This document shows, one piece after another, positions 1 through 11,686 of a DNA stretch of 64,000 bases (positions are counted from its first letter, which is position 1; each line of letters starts with the position of its first letter). The notes beneath the pieces are model-generated. The model had not been told where the DNA came from. It did not search any database and saw nothing but the letters and a program-made list of their open reading frames with translations. Where the stretch lies: the NCBI RefSeq assembly GCF_014200045.1, contig NZ_JACHOV010000001.1:186001-250000 (forward strand), read 5' to 3'. Source of the DNA: Rhizorhapis suberifaciens. Lineage in GTDB: Bacteria > Pseudomonadota > Alphaproteobacteria > Sphingomonadales > Sphingomonadaceae. Made by a program: the position numbers and the translations under genes.

Positions 1-25
1 AAACTGATTGTGAAGAAGGAGGCAA

Positions 26-451
26 ATGATGGAATGGATGCTGTTGCCGCTGAAGCGCTACACCCAGTTTTCCGGCCGCGCCCGGCCGAAGGAATTCTGG
101 ATGTTTTTCCTTTTCCTGATCATTTGCATAGTCCTGCTGAGCTTTGTCGAAGCGGCGCTTGGGCTCAACACGAGTGAACGCTGGGCTTTTCGGGAAGGAT
201 GGAGCGCATCGGCGGGTTTCCGGAATAGCGCAGGGCCGCTGACGGGCCTGTTCCTGCTGGCGATGCTTGTTCCCTACCTCGCCGTCGCCGTTCGTCGGCT
301 GCATGATACCGATCGGTCTGGCTGGTACCTGCTGCTGGGCTTCATACCCTTTATCGGCGGACTGATATTATTGATCTTCCTGGTGATGGGAGGGACCCGC
401 GGTCCCAATCGATTTGGCCCCGATCCCTTCGATAAGGGGGAAGCTGCTTAG
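26..451 (+). CDS. DUF805 family inner membrane protein
   Basis: A 141-residue integral membrane protein of the DUF805 family, whose biochemical role is not established. Hydrophobic segments lie at about residues 25-46, 73-92 and 100-120, and the family signature RLHDTDRSGW sits between the second and third. An AAGGAGG ribosome site lies just before two adjacent ATG codons (26 and 29), so either could be used. It is convergent with the bactofilin gene, with only 14 bases between the stops. Family assignment is firm; function is open. Confidence 0.88.
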   Translation: MMEWMLLPLKRYTQFSGRARPKEFWMFFLFLIICIVLLSFVEAALGLNTSERWAFREGWSASAGFRNSAGPLTGLFLLAMLVPYLAVAVRRLHDTDRSGWYLLLGFIPFIGGLILLIFLVMGGTRGPNRFGPDPFDKGEAA

Positions 452-465
452 CATTTCTGCGCGGA

Positions 466-894
466 TCACACATCGCTGGTGATCAGCTTCAGCTCGCTGG
501 ACTGTATATTTCCCCGATGGCGGAACTGACCAACCACTTGGCCGCCCGGCTCAATGGTGATGTTTTCATAGACAATATCGCCAGTGATACGGGCGGTGTG
601 CTCGATGAAAAGGTCCTTTGCCGTGATAGAGCCGTCCACGAGTCCTGCAAGCCGGGCGGTCTCCGCCATGATGCAACCCCGGATTTCGCTATCGGCGCCT
701 TGAACCAGATTGGCGCAACTCAGGTCCCCTTCGATTTTGCCGTCGACATGCAGGTCCACCGACGCGCGAATATTGCCGGTAATGACGATATCGCTGCCAA
801 TGATGGAGAAGGGCGTATTCCTAGCCCCGGTTGCCGCGATCGTTATCTTGGGAGCCGACGCGCTGAAGGGCAATTTTCTGGACTTCGAGAACAT
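466..894 (-). CDS. Bactofilin (polymer-forming cytoskeletal protein)
   Basis: A 142-residue bactofilin (DUF583/CcmA family). These proteins self-assemble without nucleotide into filaments at the inner membrane and position cell-wall enzymes. A disordered N-terminus of about 28 residues precedes a beta-helical core with repeated G/I/V-rich turns (for example DIVITGNI, DLHVDGKIEGDL, SITAKDLFIEHTARI). The start at 894 is backed by GGAGG at 904-908, which lies inside the upstream M23 gene; the two genes therefore overlap by 74 bases in different frames. The pairing with an M23 peptidase matches known cell-shape modules such as CcmA with Csd1 in Helicobacter. Confidence 0.93.
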   Translation of the reverse strand: MFSKSRKLPFSASAPKITIAATGARNTPFSIIGSDIVITGNIRASVDLHVDGKIEGDLSCANLVQGADSEIRGCIMAETARLAGLVDGSITAKDLFIEHTARITGDIVYENITIEPGGQVVGQFRHRGNIQSSELKLITSDV

Positions 895-2002
895 CGGCTT
901 TGGCCTCCAGGAAACGGCGGGGGTTAATTGGCTGGCCGTTCATTCTGACTTCGAAATGCAGATGTGTCCCGGTGGAACGGCCCGTTGAACCCATCCGGGC
1001 GATCTGTTCGCCGCGATGCACCTTTTGGCCCGTCTTGGTGTTGAAGCCGGAAAGATGGGCATAGCGGGTCATCATGCCGTGGCCATGGGTAACTTCCACC
1101 ACATTGCCGTAGCCCGAACGCTGGCCGACATAGGTTACGCGGCCATTGGCTGCGGCTAGGATCGGTTGACCATAGGATCCACGAAAATCAAGTCCCGCGT
1201 GAAAGGCCGCATGACCATTAAAGGGATCGCTTCGGCGGCCAAAGCCGCTGCTCAGCATCACGATATTAGTCGGTTTGCCTGAAGGAATGGCAAGCATAGT
1301 ATTTTCAAGGATGTCGAGCCTTTGCAAAGCTTTGCTAAGGTCTGCAAATTCTTCGCTGATATCGCCACTATCGCCTTTTACGGGAATGAAAGGCCCCCCC
1401 TGCGCGGAGCGCGATTGACGTATAAGCCTGGGAGGTTTGAGGCCAAAACTGCGAATAGCAAATTCCAGCTTTTCCGCACGGCGCGCCACTGCATCCCCAA
1501 GCTGGCTTGCAAACGCGATCTGCTGCTCCTCGATGCGGCGCAACTCGTGCGCCTCGGGAATGGCTGCGCTGATTCTGCTGGTTTTTGAACCTGCCTTGCC
1601 CTCTTTGGCTCCGATAATTTTTCGGGCCACAGGATCCTCGCCGAAATGGCTTTTGACCAGGCCCTCAAGATTTTCCTGCCGCTGTTCCAGCTCGGCGGCG
1701 ACCTCTTTTACCGAGGCGCGGTAACTGGTCACATTGCGTGCAGAACTGGCGATAGCGGCTTGCTGCCTTGCTAGAGCGGCCCTGTCGCGCGCAATGTCAT
1801 ATTTGGTAATAGCAAGAAATATCGTGGCGACCGCCGCTAATATAAGGGTCAGCGCGAGTAATCCGGCAAACAGCATTTGCAGCCGACTGCTGACCTTCAA
1901 GAACCTTACAGTTCCCCCGGACCTGAGAAAAATTTCCCGCTCAGGAAATAACCGCCACACACCAGTCACAAGACTGGCGATGCGGACATCGCTTTTCGAC
2001 AC
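821..2002 (-). CDS. Membrane-anchored M23 family metallopeptidase
   Basis: A peptidoglycan endopeptidase of the M23/LytM type, anchored in the inner membrane with its catalytic domain in the periplasm. From the proposed GTG start it has a short cytoplasmic tail, one membrane helix (about residues 43-65), a coiled-coil stretch rich in A/E/R, and a C-terminal M23 domain with the zinc motifs HAGLD (His near 268) and HLHFEV (His near 347). The frame stays open to 2077 upstream; GTG at 2002 is preferred because it gives a normal short cytoplasmic tail, but the ribosome site is weak and the start is uncertain. Its 3' end contains the ribosome site and start of the bactofilin gene. Confidence 0.9.
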   Translation of the reverse strand: MSKSDVRIASLVTGVWRLFPEREIFLRSGGTVRFLKVSSRLQMLFAGLLALTLILAAVATIFLAITKYDIARDRAALARQQAAIASSARNVTSYRASVKEVAAELEQRQENLEGLVKSHFGEDPVARKIIGAKEGKAGSKTSRISAAIPEAHELRRIEEQQIAFASQLGDAVARRAEKLEFAIRSFGLKPPRLIRQSRSAQGGPFIPVKGDSGDISEEFADLSKALQRLDILENTMLAIPSGKPTNIVMLSSGFGRRSDPFNGHAAFHAGLDFRGSYGQPILAAANGRVTYVGQRSGYGNVVEVTHGHGMMTRYAHLSGFNTKTGQKVHRGEQIARMGSTGRSTGTHLHFEVRMNGQPINPRRFLEAKADVLEVQKIALQRVGSQDNDRGNRG

Positions 2003-2185
2003 TTGCCAACCCGCTAGTTTTTTTTGCCGACTCGGCCCGTAGCAAAGGGGCTGAAGAGTCGCGAATCCGTCACACAAGAGTCATGACGAGTCGGACGATT
2101 GGCAGGGTGAAATGAGATTTTGGCGATTTTGTTCCGCCGATCTGGACAAACATCCGCTTGGTCAGAAAGGCGAATCAGAAAAAAT

Positions 2186-2216
2186 CCCCGGCGGAAAAAG
2201 GGGGCTTCCGCCGGGG
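2186..2216 (-). terminator. Hairpin with U-run, minus strand
   Basis: Perfect 11-base arms (CCCCGGCGGAA at 2186-2196, TTCCGCCGGGG at 2206-2216) with a 9-base loop. On the minus strand the hairpin is followed by ATTTTTTC, the form of a Rho-independent terminator. It would stop a leftward transcript arising between here and rpsL, for which no gene is visible. Confidence 0.6.
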
Positions 2217-2325
2217 GGTCGCAGTTGAAGGGCTTCTTCGCCGCGGGCTCCGTTATACCGCAGACCAAGCGCCCTTCAGATCGCTGCTCTATATTAAGCA
2301 TTGTGCGAATTTGCGTCTGTACGTA

Positions 2326-2503
2326 GTTTCCGTATTCCGCCGGTACGCCTTGTCCGGCGTTAAAAATCTTGGCGCGCCGGAGCGACGGAAACTCGGTTTG
2401 GGCCCATTGACCATGATTGCCTGAATAGTTATAGGGCGCGCCTGCTTTGCGGCTCTCTGGCTGGGAATGATTTCCCTTCAGGCCGCCTCAGGGCGGATTT
2501 TTT
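2326..2503 (+). promoter_or_regulatory. Candidate structured leader / attenuator of the str operon
   Basis: Outer arms GTTTCCGT (2326-2333) and ACGGAAAC (2385-2392) enclose TCCGGCG (2353-2359) and CGCCGGA (2375-2381). A third copy, CGCCGG at 2338-2343, can pair with the same 2354-2359 segment, so two hairpins are mutually exclusive. Further on, CCGCC-TCAG-GGCGG (2483-2496) is followed by a six-T run. This is the architecture of a transcription attenuator about 130 bases before the rpsL start. Strand and function are inferred; the inverted repeats also fold on the minus strand. Confidence 0.4.
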
Positions 2504-2633
2504 GAGCTTGAACATTGCCGGGTGCGTGTGCGGGCCTGGGGGGTCATATGACCGCCGGGGCTTTTTCTATTGGGACAATCCCACGGAAACGCGCGTCCGC
2601 CGGTAAAGTAACTAGACAAAGGTGAAGGGCTTC

Positions 2634-3005
2634 ATGCCGACGATTAACCAGCTGATCCGAAAGGGTCGCGAGCCGCAAAAGGCGCGCTCGAAAGTTCCCG
2701 CGATGGAGGCGAACCCGCAAAAGCGCGGCGTTTGCACCCGTGTCTATACCACGACCCCGAAAAAGCCGAACTCGGCTCTGCGCAAGGTGGCGAAGGTTCG
2801 CCTGACCAACCAGCGCGAAGTGATCAGCTATATTCCGGGCGAAGGCCATAACCTGCAGGAGCACAGCGTGGTCCTCATACGTGGCGGCCGCGTACGCGAC
2901 CTTCCCGGTGTGCGTTACCATGTGCTGCGCGGCGTGCTTGACACCCAGGGCGTCAAGGACCGTAAGCAGAGCCGCTCCAAATACGGCGCCAAGCGTCCGA
3001 AGTGA
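2634..3005 (+). CDS. rpsL: 30S ribosomal protein S12
   Basis: A 123-residue S12, a protein of the decoding centre. The start at ATG 2634 ([10 protein letters not shown]) gives the normal family length; an in-frame GTG four codons earlier is ignored. The loops TTPKKPNSA and [12 protein letters not shown] that line the decoding site are intact. Lys43 is present, but position 88 is arginine (codon CGC) where most bacteria have lysine, a replacement known as a streptomycin-resistance mutation (E. coli K87R/K88R depending on numbering). First gene of the rpsL-rpsG-fusA-tuf operon. Confidence 0.98.
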   Translation: MPTINQLIRKGREPQKARSKVPAMEANPQKRGVCTRVYTTTPKKPNSALRKVAKVRLTNQREVISYIPGEGHNLQEHSVVLIRGGRVRDLPGVRYHVLRGVLDTQGVKDRKQSRSKYGAKRPK

Positions 3006-3064
3006 TCTGAGTCCGCTCAGGTCATCCCGGCGCAGACCGGGGTACAGGTTATAAGGAATTAGAC

Positions 3065-3535
3065 ATGTCACGTCGTCGTCGTCCCGAAAAGCGGGTTATC
3101 CTGCCTGATCCCAAATTTGGAGATCAGGTGCTTTCGAAATTCATGAACAGCGTCATGCTGGACGGAAAGAAATCGGTTGCTGAATCCATCGTTTATGGCG
3201 CTCTCGACGTGGTCGAGGCCAAGGCGAAGAAGGATCCAATCCAGCTTTTCCACGATGCTCTCAACAATGTGAAGCCGGGCATCGAAGTTCGCAGCCGCCG
3301 TGTTGGCGGTGCGACTTATCAGGTCCCGGTCGAGGTTCGTCCCGACCGCGCCCAGGCGCTCGCCATTCGTTGGCTGATCACCGCCGCCCGCGCGCGCAGC
3401 GAAACCACCATGGCCGCCCGCCTCTCGGGTGAGCTTCTCGATGCGGCGAATAATCGCGGCAACGCGGTCAAGAAGCGGGAAGACACCCACCGCATGGCCG
3501 AAGCGAACCGTGCATTCTCGCACTATCGCTGGTAA
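3065..3535 (+). CDS. rpsG: 30S ribosomal protein S7
   Basis: A 156-residue S7, the primary binder of the 16S rRNA 3' major domain. [10 protein letters not shown] start, full family length, with AAGGA seven bases before the ATG. The 59-base gap after rpsL contains two small hairpins (CTGAG-tccg-CTCAG and CCCGG-cgcaga-CCGGG). In E. coli, S7 represses its operon by binding between rpsL and rpsG; whether these hairpins serve that role here is not known. Confidence 0.98.
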   Translation: MSRRRRPEKRVILPDPKFGDQVLSKFMNSVMLDGKKSVAESIVYGALDVVEAKAKKDPIQLFHDALNNVKPGIEVRSRRVGGATYQVPVEVRPDRAQALAIRWLITAARARSETTMAARLSGELLDAANNRGNAVKKREDTHRMAEANRAFSHYRW

Positions 3536-3540
3536 TATTC

Positions 3541-3580
3541 GATCACCATGGTCCCGCCCAAGTGCGGGACCAGGGTGATC
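3541..3580 (+). promoter_or_regulatory. Long intercistronic hairpin between rpsG and fusA
   Basis: GATCACC-at-GGTCCCGC, a six-base loop, GCGGGACC-ag-GGTGATC: fifteen pairs interrupted by one 2x2 internal loop. No T-run follows, so it is unlikely to be an intrinsic terminator. A mRNA processing, stability or feedback element is more likely. A second smaller hairpin (GCCGG/CCGGC) follows at 3602-3616. Confidence 0.6.
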
Positions 3581-3632
3581 CTCGCACCGTTTAACGAACG
3601 CGCCGGTTTCGCCGGCACATGGAGTATAGATC

Positions 3633-5705
<2,073 letters not shown>

Positions 5706-5790
5706 ATTTTTTTTGATGCTATGAGCGCCACTTCGCGAGGCGTCCCCAAGCGGTCAAAACCACGATATTTGGACAAGAAGGTAGGGAAAA

Positions 5791-6981
<1,191 letters not shown>

Positions 6982-6990
6982 TATAGGCAG

Positions 6991-7024
6991 CGGGCCGCAC
7001 GAATCGGAAGATTTGAGCGGCCCG
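6991..7024 (+). terminator. Probable terminator after tuf
   Basis: Perfect 8-base arms CGGGCCGC (6991-6998) and GCGGCCCG (7017-7024), followed by AAATTTTAG. Its position directly after tuf suggests the end of the str transcription unit. The T-run is short, so termination may be partial. Confidence 0.6.
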
Positions 7025-7033
7025 AAATTTTAG

Positions 7034-7096
7034 CCGCCCCGGACGATCCTCTCCGGAATGTAAATTCTAGAGGGCATATGGGGCGGTTTGTTTTTT
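7034..7096 (+). promoter_or_regulatory. Candidate S10-operon leader attenuator
   Basis: CCGCCCC (7034-7040) pairs with GGGGCGG (7080-7086) and is followed at once by TTTGTTTTTT (7087-7096). An inner hairpin CCGGA/TCCGG (7039-7056) overlaps the left arm and could compete with it. The U-run ends about 25 bases before the rpsJ start. In gammaproteobacteria, L4 attenuates the S10 operon through its leader; an equivalent role here is inference. Confidence 0.45.
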
Positions 7097-7120
7097 AGCT
7101 CTTTCTCATCGGTAATGGAC

Positions 7121-7432
7121 ATGGAAACGCAGAATATCCGCATTCGTCTAAAGGCTTTTGATCACCGTGTGCTGGATCAGGCCACCGGCGACATTGCCGA
7201 CACCGCCCGCCGCACCGGCGCGCTGATCCGCGGTCCCATTCCGCTGCCTACGCGCATCGAAAAGTTCACCGTGAATCGTGGACCGCACATTGATAAGAAG
7301 TCGCGGGAGCAATTTGAGGTTCGCACATACAAGCGCATGCTTGACATTGTGCAGCCGACGCCGCAAACGGTCGACGCGCTGATGAAGCTGGATCTTGCTG
7401 CCGGCGTGAACGTCGAAATCAAATTGGCGTAA
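7121..7432 (+). CDS. rpsJ: 30S ribosomal protein S10
   Basis: A 103-residue S10 (also the NusE antitermination factor). ATG 7121 ([15 protein letters not shown]) gives the exact family length; another ATG lies two codons upstream at 7115. Conserved GPIPLPTR and [14 protein letters not shown] are present. First gene of the S10 cluster, but separated from rplC by an unusually long spacer of 288 bases. Confidence 0.97.
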   Translation: METQNIRIRLKAFDHRVLDQATGDIADTARRTGALIRGPIPLPTRIEKFTVNRGPHIDKKSREQFEVRTYKRMLDIVQPTPQTVDALMKLDLAAGVNVEIKLA

Positions 7433-7441
7433 GCCGATTTG

Positions 7442-7508
7442 CCCCGGACTTGATCCGGGGATCAGGGCGGTGCCGCGCCGGCCCTGAGAATTCCTGCTTT
7501 CGCAGGAA
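7442..7508. repeat. REP-like hairpin cluster between rpsJ and rplC
   Basis: Three consecutive hairpins: CCCCGGA-cttga-TCCGGGG (7442-7460), TCAGGGC/GCCCTGA (7462-7487) and TTCCTGCTTTCGCAGGAA (7491-7508). The last shares an 18-base core with sites at 17167 and 39121 in this window. The CCGGACTTGATCCGGG type is a common dispersed intergenic repeat in alphaproteobacteria. Confidence 0.7.
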
Positions 7509-7720
7509 CTCAAGTTTCTGGAGGCGAATGCTTCCGAGCGAAAATTGGGATACCGCACGGCTTGGCCGTGGTCCTGGTCCCCCGTCGCCCTCGTTTATGC
7601 GGGGGCATCCAGCCCGGACGGGGTGATTGCAAATTGGGTTGGCCGCAAGGGAGCGATCCTGAGCGGTTTTTTCGTTGGATACGCCCGCCGCTAACGTGGG
7701 CCTCTATGGGAGAATGGATC

Positions 7721-8476
7721 ATGCGTACTGGCGTGATCGCGAAGAAGATGGGTATGACTCGCCTGTTCCAGGACGACGGCCGCCATGTGCCGGTCACCGT
7801 TCTGAGTCTTGAACAGTGCCAGGTCGTAGCCCGCCGTGATGCTGAAAAGGATGGCTATGTAGCTCTCCAGCTCGGCGCCGGCGCCGCGAAACCAAAAAAT
7901 GTTGCCAAGCCGCAGCGCGGCCACTTCGCTAAGGCGGAGGTGGAGCCCAAGCTGCAGGTTGCCGAATTCCGTGTTGCCGATGACGCGCTGCTGGACGTTG
8001 GGGCCGAACTTTCGGCCGACCATTTTGTCGCAGGCCAATTGGTCGACATCACCGGCCACACCCAGGGTAAGGGCTTCGCCGGTGCAATGAAGCGCTGGGG
8101 TTTCGGCGGTATGCGCGCCACTCACGGTGTTTCCATCTCTCACCGTGCGCATGGTTCGACGGGTAACCGTCAGGACCCAGGTCGCGTCTTCAAGAACAAG
8201 AAGATGGCAGGTCATATGGGTGACCGTCAGCGCACGCAGCAGAACCTTGAAATCGTCCGCACGGACGTCGAGCGTGGTCTTCTTTTTGTGAAGGGCAGCG
8301 TTCCCGGGTCAAAGGGTACCTGGCTGCTTGTCAAGGATGCCGTGAAGGTCGCGCGCCATGCTGATGCGCCTTATCCTGGCGCTGTAAAGCAGGCTGCGAA
8401 CAGCAATGAAGCTCCCGCGAACACCCCGGCTGAAGAAGTCGCGGCTCCGGAAGTTGCAGAAGGTCAGGAGGGCTAA
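7721..8476 (+). CDS. rplC: 50S ribosomal protein L3
   Basis: A 251-residue L3, an early assembly protein near the peptidyl-transferase centre. ATG 7721 ([16 protein letters not shown]) is the family start and has GGGAGA upstream; the open frame before it is spurious. The core ends near residue 215 and is followed by an A/E-rich tail of about 30 residues ([19 protein letters not shown]). Followed by rplD after 3 bases. Confidence 0.97.
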   Translation: MRTGVIAKKMGMTRLFQDDGRHVPVTVLSLEQCQVVARRDAEKDGYVALQLGAGAAKPKNVAKPQRGHFAKAEVEPKLQVAEFRVADDALLDVGAELSADHFVAGQLVDITGHTQGKGFAGAMKRWGFGGMRATHGVSISHRAHGSTGNRQDPGRVFKNKKMAGHMGDRQRTQQNLEIVRTDVERGLLFVKGSVPGSKGTWLLVKDAVKVARHADAPYPGAVKQAANSNEAPANTPAEEVAAPEVAEGQEG

Positions 8477-8479
8477 GCC

Positions 8480-9106
8480 ATGAAAGTTAAGGTTCAGACC
8501 CTCGACGCGACCGCTAATGGCGACGTGGAATTGAATGATGCTGTGTTCGGTGTGGAGCCCCGCGCCGACATCTTGCATCGCGTCGTCACCTGGCAGCTTG
8601 AGAAGCGCCGCGGCACCGCCCGCGCCGCTCGTGAGCGCAGTGATGTCGCTCGCACGGGCAAGAAGTTCGGCCGCCAAAAGGGTGGCGGCACGGCACGTCA
8701 CGGCGATCGTAAGGCGCCAATCTTTATTGGTGGTGGTAAGGCCCATGGTCCCCGCGTCCGTGACTTCGACCCTTCGCTGAACAAGAAGGTGCGGGCTCTT
8801 GGGCTTAGGATGGCGCTTTCGGCCAAGGCGAAGGACGGCTCGCTTGTCGTTCTGGATAATCTTGATGTCGCTGAAGGCAAAACGAAGGTGCTGGCCGGGC
8901 AGCTTGAAAAGTTGGGCTTGGCCAAAAAGGCGCTGTTCATTGATGGCGATGCCGTCAATATCAGCTTCGCCAAGGCTTCGTCCAACCTCGTGGGCGTCAA
9001 TGTGCTGCCCGCCGTCGGCGCCAATGTCTATGACATATTGAAGCATGACCAGCTGGTGCTCACGCGCGCTGCGGTCGAGAAGCTGGAGGCGCGTTTCAAT
9101 GGCTAA
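8480..9106 (+). CDS. rplD: 50S ribosomal protein L4
   Basis: A 208-residue L4, which lines the exit tunnel and in E. coli is also the repressor of the S10 operon. The conserved [23 protein letters not shown] loop region is present at about residues 50-75. Its last 8 bases overlap the rplW start (ATGGCTAA). Confidence 0.97.
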   Translation: MKVKVQTLDATANGDVELNDAVFGVEPRADILHRVVTWQLEKRRGTARAARERSDVARTGKKFGRQKGGGTARHGDRKAPIFIGGGKAHGPRVRDFDPSLNKKVRALGLRMALSAKAKDGSLVVLDNLDVAEGKTKVLAGQLEKLGLAKKALFIDGDAVNISFAKASSNLVGVNVLPAVGANVYDILKHDQLVLTRAAVEKLEARFNG

Positions 9107-9413
9107 GAAGCAAGTTCAGGCAGTCGATAACCGTCATTTCGACGTCGTTGTCGCGCCGGTAATCACCGAAAAGTCTACGCTGCTCTCTGAGCATAACGCG
9201 GTCGTCTTCAAGGTCGCGAAGGATGCATCCAAGCCGGAGATCAAGGCTGCAGTGGAAGCCCTATTCGGTGTTTCGGTCAAGGCAGTGAACACGCTTGTCC
9301 AAAAGGGCAAGACGAAGCGTTGGAAGGGTAAGCCCTACACGCGCAGCGATGTGAAGAAGGCGATTGTCACCCTGGCCGAAGGCCAGTCGATTGACGTCAC
9401 CACCGGTATCTGA
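9099..9413 (+). CDS. rplW: 50S ribosomal protein L23
   Basis: A 104-residue L23, which sits at the tunnel exit and docks trigger factor and SRP. ATG 9099 ([11 protein letters not shown]) overlaps the end of rplD by 8 bases, implying translational coupling. The motif [11 protein letters not shown] and the C-terminal [20 protein letters not shown] are typical. Confidence 0.97.
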   Translation: MAKKQVQAVDNRHFDVVVAPVITEKSTLLSEHNAVVFKVAKDASKPEIKAAVEALFGVSVKAVNTLVQKGKTKRWKGKPYTRSDVKKAIVTLAEGQSIDVTTGI

Positions 9414-9427
9414 GGCGGAAGAGAATA

Positions 9428-10264
9428 ATGGCACTCAAGCATTATAATCCGACGAGCCCGGCCCAGCGCGGCTTGGTCCTGGTCGATAAATCCAGCCTCT
9501 GGAAGGGCAAGCCCGTCAAGGCATTGACGGAAGGCAAGCACAAGACCGGTGGCCGCAACAACAAGGGCCATGTGACTTCGCGCGGTATCGCGGGCGGTCA
9601 CAAGCAACGTTATCGTTTCGTCGATTTCAAGCGTCGCAAGTGGGACGTGGAAGCGACGGTGGAGCGTCTGGAATATGACCCCAACCGCACGGCCTTCATC
9701 GCGCTTGTCAAATATGAAGATGGCGAGCTCAATTACATTCTCGCGCCGCAGCGCTTGGCGGTGGGCGACAAGATCGTCGCTGGCAAGAAGGTGGACGTGA
9801 AGCCTGGAAATGCGATGGAGCTTAGCCAGATGCCGGTCGGCACGATCATCCACAATGTGGAGATGAAGCCAGGCAAGGGTGGACAGATTGCTCGTTCAGC
9901 CGGCACTTATGCGCAGCTTGTCGGTCGTGATCGCGGGCTGGTGATCGTTCGGTTGAATTCCGGCGAGCAACGCTACATTCGCGGCGAGTGCATGGGAACG
10001 GTCGGTGCTGTCAGCAATCCGGACAACGCCAACCAGAACCTGGCCAAGGCAGGCCGGAACCGCTGGCTCGGCAAGCGTCCGCTTACCCGCGGTGTTGCCA
10101 AGAACCCGGTCGATCACCCCCATGGTGGTGGCGAAGGCCGCACCTCTGGCGGTCGTCATCCGGTGACCCCATGGGGCAAGCCGACGAAGGGCGCACGCAC
10201 CCGCAACAACAAGGCGACCGACAAGATGATCATTCGGTCGCGTCACGCGAAGAAGAAGAGGTAA
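9428..10264 (+). CDS. rplB: 50S ribosomal protein L2
   Basis: A 278-residue L2, needed for subunit association and peptidyl transfer. Contains the [20 protein letters not shown]-terminal motif and the C-terminal [18 protein letters not shown] with the conserved histidine (E. coli His229 region). Three bases separate it from rpsS. Confidence 0.98.
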   Translation: MALKHYNPTSPAQRGLVLVDKSSLWKGKPVKALTEGKHKTGGRNNKGHVTSRGIAGGHKQRYRFVDFKRRKWDVEATVERLEYDPNRTAFIALVKYEDGELNYILAPQRLAVGDKIVAGKKVDVKPGNAMELSQMPVGTIIHNVEMKPGKGGQIARSAGTYAQLVGRDRGLVIVRLNSGEQRYIRGECMGTVGAVSNPDNANQNLAKAGRNRWLGKRPLTRGVAKNPVDHPHGGGEGRTSGGRHPVTPWGKPTKGARTRNNKATDKMIIRSRHAKKKR

Positions 10265-10267
10265 GAG

Positions 10268-10543
10268 ATGGCCCGCTCCGTCTGGAAAGGTCCTTTCGTG
10301 GACCTGCATCTGCTGAAGAAAGCGGAAACCGCACAGGAAGCTGGCGGCCGTGCGCCGATCAAGACCTGGTCGCGCCGCTCCACCGTTCTTCCGCAATTCG
10401 TTGGCCTGACGTTCAACGTCTATAATGGCCGCAAGCATGTTCCCGTGTCGGTGAACGAAGACATGGTTGGCCACAAACTGGGTGAGTTCGCGCCGACGCG
10501 TTACTTTCCCGGTCATGCTGCCGACAAGAAGGGCAAGCGCTAA
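10268..10543 (+). CDS. rpsS: 30S ribosomal protein S19
   Basis: A 91-residue S19 of the 30S head. [18 protein letters not shown] start and the C-terminal [20 protein letters not shown] are canonical. The stop overlaps the rplV start (TAATG). Confidence 0.97.
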   Translation: MARSVWKGPFVDLHLLKKAETAQEAGGRAPIKTWSRRSTVLPQFVGLTFNVYNGRKHVPVSVNEDMVGHKLGEFAPTRYFPGHAADKKGKR

Positions 10544-10926
10544 TGGGCAAGCAAGCAGCTCCTCGTCGGGTAGCCGACAATGAAGCGCTGGCGGTTGGCA
10601 CCTCCATCCGCGGCAGCGCGCAGAAGCTCAACCTGGTGGCTTCGCTGATTCGCGGCCGCAAGGTCGAAGACGCCATGAACATCCTGGCTTTTTCGAAGAA
10701 GGCGATGGCGGTTGATGTTCGCAAGGTACTCGCGTCCGCGATTGCCAATGCGGAAAACAACCACAATCTGGACGTCGACGCGTTGGTCGTGTCGGAAGCG
10801 TCCGTGGGCAAGAGCATCACCATGAAGCGCTTCCACGCTCGCGGCCGTGGCAAGTCGACCCGGATACTGAAGCCGTTCAGCCGGGTTCGCATCGTCGTTC
10901 GCCAACAGCAGGAAGAAGAGGCGTAA
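10543..10926 (+). CDS. rplV: 50S ribosomal protein L22
   Basis: A 127-residue L22 whose beta-hairpin reaches the tunnel constriction. The hairpin region [20 protein letters not shown] is intact, without the deletions linked to macrolide resistance as far as can be judged by eye. Start overlaps rpsS; rpsC follows after 3 bases. Confidence 0.97.
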   Translation: MGKQAAPRRVADNEALAVGTSIRGSAQKLNLVASLIRGRKVEDAMNILAFSKKAMAVDVRKVLASAIANAENNHNLDVDALVVSEASVGKSITMKRFHARGRGKSTRILKPFSRVRIVVRQQQEEEA

Positions 10927-10929
10927 GTC

Positions 10930-11625
10930 ATGGGTCAGAAGAGCAATCCGATCGGGCTTCGCCTGCAGATCAACCGGACCTGGGACAGTCGCTGGTTCGC
11001 TGAAGGTCAGGATTATGGTCGCCTGCTGATGGAAGACATCAAAATCCGTCAGTACGTCATGAAGAACCTGCCGCAGGCCGCAATTTCCAAGGTTGTGATC
11101 GAGCGTCCGGCAAAGCTTTGCCGCGTCAGCATCTATGCCGCACGTCCTGGCGTGATCATCGGCAAGAAGGGCGCGGATATTGAAAAGCTGCGTCGGAAGC
11201 TGGGCCAGCTCACTTCCAGTGATGTAAGCTTGAATATCGTTGAGATCCGTAAACCGGAAATCGACTCCAAGCTGGTTGCGCAGGGCGTTGCTGATCAGCT
11301 TGAGCGCCGCGTCGCTTTTCGTCGTGCCATGAAGCGCGCCGTTCAATCTGCTCTGCGTCTGGGTGCTGAAGGCATTCGGATCACTTGCGGCGGTCGTTTG
11401 GGTGGCGCGGAAATCGCACGGGTGGAATGGTATCGCGAGGGCCGCGTTCCGTTGCACACGCTTCGTGCGAACGTCGATTATGCCGAGGCTGAGGCTCACA
11501 CCGCTTATGGTGTGTGCGGTATCAAGGTGTGGATTTTCAAGGGCGAGATCCTGGGCCACGATCCGATGGCGACAGACCGCTTGATGATGGAAGCGCAAAC
11601 ATCGGGGGTCCGGCCGGCGCGATAA
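10930..11625 (+). CDS. rpsC: 30S ribosomal protein S3
   Basis: A 231-residue S3, part of the mRNA entry channel. [12 protein letters not shown] start, a KH domain with the [15 protein letters not shown] loop, and the C-terminal [17 protein letters not shown] region are all present. A 61-base gap separates it from rplP. Confidence 0.98.
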   Translation: MGQKSNPIGLRLQINRTWDSRWFAEGQDYGRLLMEDIKIRQYVMKNLPQAAISKVVIERPAKLCRVSIYAARPGVIIGKKGADIEKLRRKLGQLTSSDVSLNIVEIRKPEIDSKLVAQGVADQLERRVAFRRAMKRAVQSALRLGAEGIRITCGGRLGGAEIARVEWYREGRVPLHTLRANVDYAEAEAHTAYGVCGIKVWIFKGEILGHDPMATDRLMMEAQTSGVRPAR

Positions 11626-11686
11626 GGGTCATTCCTTTAAACGTCGCCTGATCGGCCGAACCAACGGTGTCAGAAGGTAACAAGAT

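Larger units (their letters stand above)
2003..2633. other. Long structured spacer upstream of rpsL
   Basis: About 630 bases with no convincing gene; the open frames across it look like chance. It contains an intrinsic-terminator-like hairpin pointing left (2186-2216, followed by an A/T tract on the minus strand), nested inverted repeats at 2326-2392, a hairpin plus T-run pointing right (2483-2503), and the 12-base palindrome GGTCATATGACC at 2542-2553. The divergent promoters of the M23 gene and of the str operon must lie here, but I could not assign their boxes with confidence. Confidence 0.6.

Noticed and set aside
2014-2301. Minus-strand frame of 95 residues upstream of the M23 gene
   Set aside because: It runs straight through a strong terminator hairpin and shows no family similarity; treated as non-coding.
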